Positions 57,855-64,000 of a stretch of 64,000 nucleotides of DNA are shown one piece after another (within the stretch, counting starts at the first letter, position 1; each line of letters opens with the position of its first letter). The notes below the pieces were generated by a model. The model did no database searches, was not told the origin of the DNA, and worked only from the letters and a program-made list of their open reading frames with translations. The DNA is taken from positions 62,001-126,000 of the forward strand of contig CADCXD010000006.1 of NCBI GenBank assembly GCA_902806575.1, given 5' to 3'. This DNA is from Jackrogersella multiformis (taxonomy: Eukaryota; Ascomycota; Sordariomycetes; Xylariales; Hypoxylaceae). A program made the position numbers and the translations under genes.

Positions 57855-60800
57855 TTAGTTTTTTTATTTTTAATGCTTAACTTTAAGCATTTTAAACGAT
57901 TATAAAATTATAAGGTTTATTAATATATTATTTATAAAATAGTTTAATTATTACCTTTATTTTATTATTAAATATATGCTTATAAAGTTTTTAAATTTAA
58001 TATTTTTTAGCCAGTTAATTTTTTTATTTTATAAGATATTTTACTTTATTTTAATTCTTAATAAAGTTTATAATTTGTTTTATTTAATAGTTTTTAAACT
58101 TTATCGAGGCTATTTTACGTAAAACTTAATTAAGGTTAAAAAGTTTTTAATTATTAATGCGATAAGATTCGATAAATAAAACATAAAACGAATTATATAT
58201 TTTTTAACTTTTAAATAAAATAAGTTTTATTATTATTAAAAAAATTACTTATTAAATCTTAAAAGATTTTAAAAGCTTTTTATTTAGTTTTTTAATAAGG
58301 CATTTAATCTTAATATTTTTTATATTAAATATTATAAGTTATTTCTTTTAAAAAATTAATACATTCTTTTATTATTTATCGGTTTATTTTTTTATTTATT
58401 AACGGCTTCGTTTTAAGTATTTTTATGCTTTTTAATATACTTATATTATTTAATATATATATAATTTACTTCTTAAGTTACGTAAAGTATTTATAAAAAA
58501 GTTATAAGTTATTAAATAATAATTATAATTAATATAAAAAGAAATAAATTATATTAATAATAAAGTAATATTATTATAAATAAATTTAATTATTATAAAA
58601 AGGTTCTTTTAATTACTTATTTCGTAATTAACGAAGGCTTTAAAATAAAATTTTAAAATTTAATTAAGGCGTTTTATTTAGCCGTTAATTTATAAGTAAA
58701 ATGTAATATTTATTTAAGACTTAATATTTATTAATTTAAAAAAGTTCTTTTAAATGTAAGAAATAAACTTAAAGTTTTTATTAAAAATAATATTTAATAA
58801 TACGTTATATAATCTTTAATATTATTTAGTAAAGATTTTAATTAAATTATTAAATTTCTTTCCTTTTATTTTAAAAGGAATAAAGTAAGCTATTTTTAAA
58901 AATAAATTTATTATTACTTAAATAAAATTATAATCGTTTAATAAAAGAAGGTTTATAATAAAGTTTATTATTATTATTAGTTAAAATTTATAATATAATT
59001 TTATCGATTAAAGATATTTATATAAAGCGTAACGAAAGATTTTATTTTATTAACATTTTAAATAACTTCGTATATAATCTTAAACGGCGTTTTTAATATT
59101 TAACCATTAAAAGTTTTAAATAATTAGTTTTAAAATCTTATTTATTCTTATATATCCGGCAATAAAAGTATCGTATTCGGAAGAAATAACTTTTTTTTAA
59201 AGTTTTATAAATATTTATAACTTACTTTTTTAATATAAAAGATTATCTTAAAGAATAACGTCTTTAAAAAGGTTTATAATTTATATAATATATTTTAAAT
59301 TATTAATAATTACTTTCCTTAATTTTTTTATAAAATTAAAAGCTTAATTAAAAGTAATAAAGTTATATAATCTTTTTAATATAATAAAAACGGTTATTAA
59401 AAAGGCGAATAAAGTTTTTTAAAAATGTAAAAAATATTTATTTTATAAAACCGACTTTATAAATTAATCTTTAATTTTCCCTTTTTTAAATTAATATTAC
59501 GATAATTTAAAAAAAATATCGACCTTATTATTTTATTTTCCTAATTAATAATTAATAATAAATTAATATAATAATAATTCTTATATTTATTAAGCTTAAC
59601 GTTAATTTAAAACTTTAATTCGATATTTAATACCTTTTAAATATTAATGCTATTTTTTAAAAAAATTTACTATAATTAATAATTCTTTATTATAAATCTT
59701 ATAATTTATTTTTACCGACGTAAGTTTATAAGAATAATAAATTATTAATTTAAGCTTACTTTATTTGTTTTTTTAAAAAAGAACGACGTTAATAATATAA
59801 TCCGATATATCGGCTTTAACGTAAGTTTATTTTAAGGAATTAAAATATATTATAATAAGAACTTAAGTAAACCGGAATCTTAATTTTTTAAAAGATTTAT
59901 TTATTTCCTCGATTTATTTTTAATTTTTTTATCTCTTTTATTTACGTTAATAATCGGCCTTATTATCTCCGAAATATTTTTTATAAATCGTTAATAAAAA
60001 TTTATAAAATTAATAAATTATTAAGATTTATTAAAAAACTTAAGTATTTTCTAATTATTAATATAATTAATTTTATTTTAAGCTATTAAAATGTCATTTA
60101 TTTTAATAATATATTTTAAAAAGTTTACTTTTTATATTCTTTAAAAATATTTTCGCAAGTTAACCGTTAAATAATATTTTATAAATCTTTTTAAAACTTT
60201 TTTAATAATTTTATCGTATTTTTTTATTATATCCGCATAAATAAGAAAATTATTTAAATATATTAAAAGGCTTAAATTAATAAAATCTCGAAAAATGTTA
60301 TTTATTATTAATTAAAAAATTATAAAAGCGTTAATTAATCTGAATAATATTATTAAATATTCGAAAAGGCCGTATTTATAACGAAATATTATTTTCCATT
60401 TTTTTTTTCTTAATTTTAATTAAGTAAAATTTTAACTTAAAATCGATTTTCGTAAATCACTTTATAGTTTTAAAACGAACTTATAATTTAAATATTAAAG
60501 GTATAAAATAACGAATAAAAATAATAATATTATTTAAGTTTTAATAATTAACTATAAGCTTAAAAAGGTATTTTTTTTTTCTTAAAGATCGATAATATAA
60601 TTTTATAATTAATAATTTAAAAAGCGTTATTTTATTTTCTTAATTATAATATATATAAATTTATAAAATTCTTTAAAAATATTTCTTAACGTTTTATTTA
60701 CTTTAATATTTTTTATTATTACTATATTAATTAACTTTTTTAAGTTATATAAAATTAAGTTAATATAATATTTTCGATAATAAAAAAATTAAACTTAATT

Positions 60801-62270
60801 TTTTTAAGGTCTAAAAAAAGGTTTATAAGTTTATAGATTTTTATTTATTATTATGATATAATAATATCGTATTCGTTATTTAAAACGCTTAACTCGAAAC
60901 TAATTTAAAAAAAGTAGTTTTTTTAATAGTAAAAAATAAAAAGATCGATATAATAACGTTTTATAAAAAGGATTTAAGTTAAATCGAAAACTAATACGAA
61001 TTAAGCATATTATTTTAATAATTAATAATTTTCATTTCTTTACTTTAAAAAAAATATTATTAAGATTAAACTTCCGGAATTTAATAATGTTTATACTTAA
61101 TGTTTTTTTTTATAATATAATAATATTATATTAATAATAAGCTTATATTTTAAAGTTAATTTTAAGTAAGGTTTTTTTATAACTTTCGTTTTATCTTTAA
61201 TTAATTTTTTAATTATCGTAACTCGGTATATTTTACTTTAATTTAACCGTAAAATTTAACGAGGTATAACGTTAAGGTTATTTAAAAATCCGAATCGAAA
61301 TCTTTAATTTTTATAATTCGAAAATAAAATAATTCTTATAAAGTTATATTTATTTATACCTTTTTTTATAATAAAAATATAAGTTAAGTATTATTATTTC
61401 GAGGTCGTTTTATAAAAAATCTTTTATATAAATTTAATGATAAATCTTTATTATTAACGTCTTTTTTTATAAAATAAAAAAAGATTTAATAATTATCGCA
61501 TTTTTAATATTAATAAAATTTCTTATCTTTCTTTCGTTAATTTATATTTACTTAATTAATTCCTTTTAAATTATTTTTATTATTAAATTAAACTTTATTT
61601 TTTTAGTTTAATTTTAATTTACTTTCGTTTTTAAGTTTATCGTTATTTCTTAAAAATCGATCTTAACTTAAATTAAAGCGGTTTTTCTTTTTACGGTTAA
61701 TTTAACTTAATTTCGAAAACTTTTAAGTTAAAACGGGCCTTTTTTTCCCCGAAATACCGGGGTTAATTAATATGTTTTTATATATTTAACTTATCTTTTC
61801 AATAACGGCGAAGAATCTTTTATCCGTATCCGAAAGTTCCCTTTATTTAAAATAAACTAATTTAATAATTTCGTTAAAAAAGATTTTAACGATATAATTT
61901 TAAAACGTTATTCTAAATTATTAAACCACTTTATTAAGGTTTAATAACTTAATAAAATTATTTATCGTTTAACGAAAAAAGTAATTCGAGATTTTAAAAG
62001 TTAACCGGTAATAAGGTTAAGGTTTAAATAATTAACTTAAAAACTTAAAAGATAATAAAATATAAAATTTCCCGTATAATTATAATAATATACGTAATAA
62101 TAAAATTAATAAGTAATATTAATATAAAATATCTTAATAAAAAACTTCTTTAAGTAAGTTAATTATTTATAAGTAATTAAAATAAAGTAATTTAATAAAA
62201 AAATTAACTTTTTTTTAAAAGGCACGTGCTTTCTTAAAATAAGATCTTTTTAAAAAGGTAAAGAATTATC

Positions 62271-62579
62271 TATAACAAGGATAATAAAGCTTAAAACTAT
62301 AATTCAATTTCAAATAATAATTCTTTATAGTTTTAAGGTCCTTACCTTTTATCTCTTCTTACAAAACGAAGCAAAATAACCTATATATATATAATCTAAA
62401 TATCTCCTTAAGCGCCGTTAACACCCTCTTAATCCTATTAATTCAATCTTACATATATTAACCAAATATTCTAATTAACCTCATCCAATAGCTTTATTTT
62501 ATAAGTTCCAACACATCTCGTATTTACCAACTTACATATATTAATCATATTCTGCTTCGTGAAGCCTATCCGTATGACA
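62271..62579. repeat. right LTR, 309 bp
   Basis: Its start TATAACAAGG and end CGTATGACA correspond to the left LTR. Many G positions of the left copy are A here while C is retained, the reverse of the left copy. Confidence 0.85.
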
Positions 62580-62584
62580 GTAAG
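62580..62584. repeat. right target-site duplication (GTAAG)
   Basis: This is the second copy of the 5-base target, directly after the right LTR. Confidence 0.8.
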
Positions 62585-62849
62585 CTTCTCGGACTTTCAG
62601 AAGCGATCTATTTTATACACAATGTATCAGGTATGTAGGGACATAGATATACCTAAGGGTACCTACCTACCTAGGTAGGTAGGTAAGTACTTGTTTAAGA
62701 TCTAGAACACACAGAGTCTTCTAAAGCTAATTCTTTACAATACAACATACATCGTGAAGCTACCTCACATCCAGCTCTCAATGCTCCGGAAGCGCATATA
62801 TCAAGTACTATCTTCTCGAATTAACCGTGTCACTTGCTTATATACAACA
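62585..62849. other. short non-coding stretch with TACC/GGTA palindrome
   Basis: ACCTACCTACC-GGTAGGTAGGT inverted repeats occur around 62660-62690, with TACCTAGGTA at 62668-62677. No gene is recognised. Confidence 0.5.
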
Positions 62850-63411
62850 CTACGTAGAAGTGAACTTGATGACGTTGTCGACTACCTCCTTGGTCGCCGT
62901 CAGGTTTGGAGAGTGACCAGAGTCAAGTTCTGCCGTCTGAACCGTCTTGTCTTCCTTCTCCGTATACTCCACTATACTCCTCTGATATTCGATAGGAACA
63001 GTAAGGTCGCTGAGTGGGTCGATGAAATATATTCCCGCTTCATCGTGCCAAGCGGGAGTGTTCTGAAGAGGCAGGTACATACACTTCCCATTCCATCGAA
63101 GCAGAGAGGCAATGTACGATTTGAGCTCCTCTGGGTCGAGCTTGTCGGCGTAGGGTTCGCCAATCAATCCCTCCTTTGGGTAATTGGGCACGCAACTCTG
63201 ATCATCGTCAAAACCAAATGCAACCGGCATACGATCCATGTGGCCAAACTCTGCTACCTTGTCCGTCATGCTCTTCCCCTCGGGCAGTGCAAAGGACGCC
63301 AGATATATCAGGTGGGAGATTCCACCAAAAATCCCTTTAGCAGCGCGCGCCTTCTTGCTTAGCTGTAGTTGCCATTGATAGTTGTAGTGCGGGTTCAAGT
63401 TGGCTTGAGTG
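62850..63411 (-). pseudogene. amino-terminally truncated alpha/beta hydrolase
   Basis: The minus strand reads like the carboxy-terminal two thirds of a small fungal alpha/beta hydrolase (salicylate-esterase-like). It includes GGISHLIYLASFALPEGKSM, the lid region with AWHDEAGIYFIDPLSD, YQRSIVEY and the catalytic His in GHSPNL near the end. The first hundred or so residues of such enzymes, including the GHSYGG-type nucleophile elbow, are not found upstream to about 63,700. The open frame can be extended to 63485 but that part is unlike the family. It is most likely a 5'-truncated gene remnant next to the retrotransposon. Confidence 0.65.
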
Positions 63412-64000
63412 TCAAAGATTTGAAGCTGGGGATCGGTTCGAGGTGAGGGTTGAGGGGAAGAGTTACCTCTTAAACAAGGCGCCAAAGTAGAAGAGCACCA
63501 AGAAGGTAGATGTTAGCTTATCGGAAGATAGAGCTAGCCTCTTTATGTCATCTCCTACCTTTTGATTTGATGAAAAGTGGATGACGCCCGAATTCAGGAC
63601 CGAGGAAGCCTAGTCACCTTGAATCAAAGTTGCCATTATCCCTACTAATGATCATTAACATTAACATGTACCAATTATCATCAATAAACGCTTATCATCG
63701 CTCAACTTAATCAGACACCAACGGTCTGGTCAATAGGGGCTATCTGGGTTAGGGTTAGGGTTAGGGTTAGCATTCATTAATCAACTTAAAAGGGGTTGAC
63801 AAGGGTGTTTATATTTGCATTGAAAATGGCGCCAACTAGGTGGTATTCCTATGTTACATATATATTACCTATCCCTATGAGATTAAAGCACAGTGATTTT
63901 CGTTAGGTACCTAATTAATGACTCGCGGTCATTTTGTAATAGATACTGGAGAACATGTTTTACCTTTACAAAGGCTAAGCCTGCTCAAATTAAGCATTCT
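63412..64000. other. non-coding stretch at window end
   Basis: Apart from the telomere-type repeat at 63746-63770, nothing is recognised. Confidence 0.5.
63746..63770 (+). repeat. interstitial telomere-type repeat, four GGGTTA units
   Basis: Four exact GGGTTA units plus G stand in otherwise unique DNA. TTAGGG is the telomere repeat of most filamentous ascomycetes. The array is too short to be a chromosome end and unique sequence continues on both sides. Confidence 0.9.

Larger units (their letters stand above)
57489..62579. mobile_element. RIP-degraded LTR retrotransposon, 5091 bp
   Basis: The element is bounded by two related terminal repeats starting TGTGATAAGG or TATAACAAGG and ending CGTATAATA or CGTATGACA (original TG...CA), and by a 5-base direct duplication of the target. 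The inside (57855-62270) is extremely AT-rich, with CA and TG dinucleotides scarce and CG comparatively kept, and has no open frame of useful length. This is the expected outcome of RIP, which turns CpA into TpA in repeated DNA. No gag or pol can be read, and the primer-binding and polypurine sites are too altered to tell orientation or superfamily. About 5 kb suits a complete Copia or short Gypsy element. Confidence 0.85.

Noticed and set aside
57855..62270. AT-rich block read as centromere or mitochondrial insertion
   Set aside because: Paired LTRs and a 5-base target duplication bound it exactly, so a RIP-altered retrotransposon explains it better.
62754..63362. 202-codon plus-strand frame
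   Set aside because: It is the antisense shadow of the truncated alpha/beta hydrolase, whose minus-strand reading matches a known family.

Overview
The window is nuclear DNA of a filamentous ascomycete, most likely a Sordariomycete. Genes carry short GT-AG introns with CTAAC-type branch points. There is a broken HET-domain gene, a retrotransposon worn down by C-to-T and G-to-A changes typical of RIP, and a short run of TTAGGG telomere-type repeats. Gene families (Clr5, Zn2Cys6, RanGTP-binding, AA1-like secreted protein) are fungal. I cannot name the species.

Layout. 0.7-2.5 kb: decayed HET gene. 3.9-4.4 kb: small secreted protein. 6.4-8.4 kb: Clr5-domain gene on the minus strand. 10.2-13.3 kb: SNF2-family ATPase. 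14.0-15.9 kb: RanGTP-binding protein, divergent from translation termination factor eRF3 (16.8-19.2 kb). 21.2-22.3 kb: nitronate monooxygenase. 27.3-27.7 kb: a 91-residue dsRNA-binding-type protein alone in about 8 kb of non-coding DNA. 30.7-31.8 kb: mitochondrial ribosomal protein uS7m. 32.9-37.0 kb: the deadenylase subunit PAN2 in 12 exons. 37.8-40.6 kb: ATP-type PEP carboxykinase in 9 exons.

The accessory part starts at 44 kb. Five genes lie together: a secreted alpha/beta hydrolase, a Zn2Cys6 regulator, a Hol1-like MFS transporter, an agmatinase-family ureohydrolase with a signal peptide, and a membrane-anchored copper amine oxidase. Agmatinase makes putrescine from agmatine, copper amine oxidases oxidise primary amines, and yeast Hol1 imports polyamines. 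I infer a guanidine/polyamine scavenging cluster. It is the best candidate here for an undescribed system.

From 56.6 kb the region decays. A conserved fungal gene carries one in-frame stop, and a 5.1-kb LTR element has inserted exactly at its terminal stop codon, leaving a 5-bp target duplication. An amino-terminally truncated hydrolase and four telomere-type repeats follow. Throughout the window the 10-bp palindrome TACCTAGGTA recurs in non-coding DNA only (at least 19 exact copies). Most long non-coding stretches hold no other recognisable feature.
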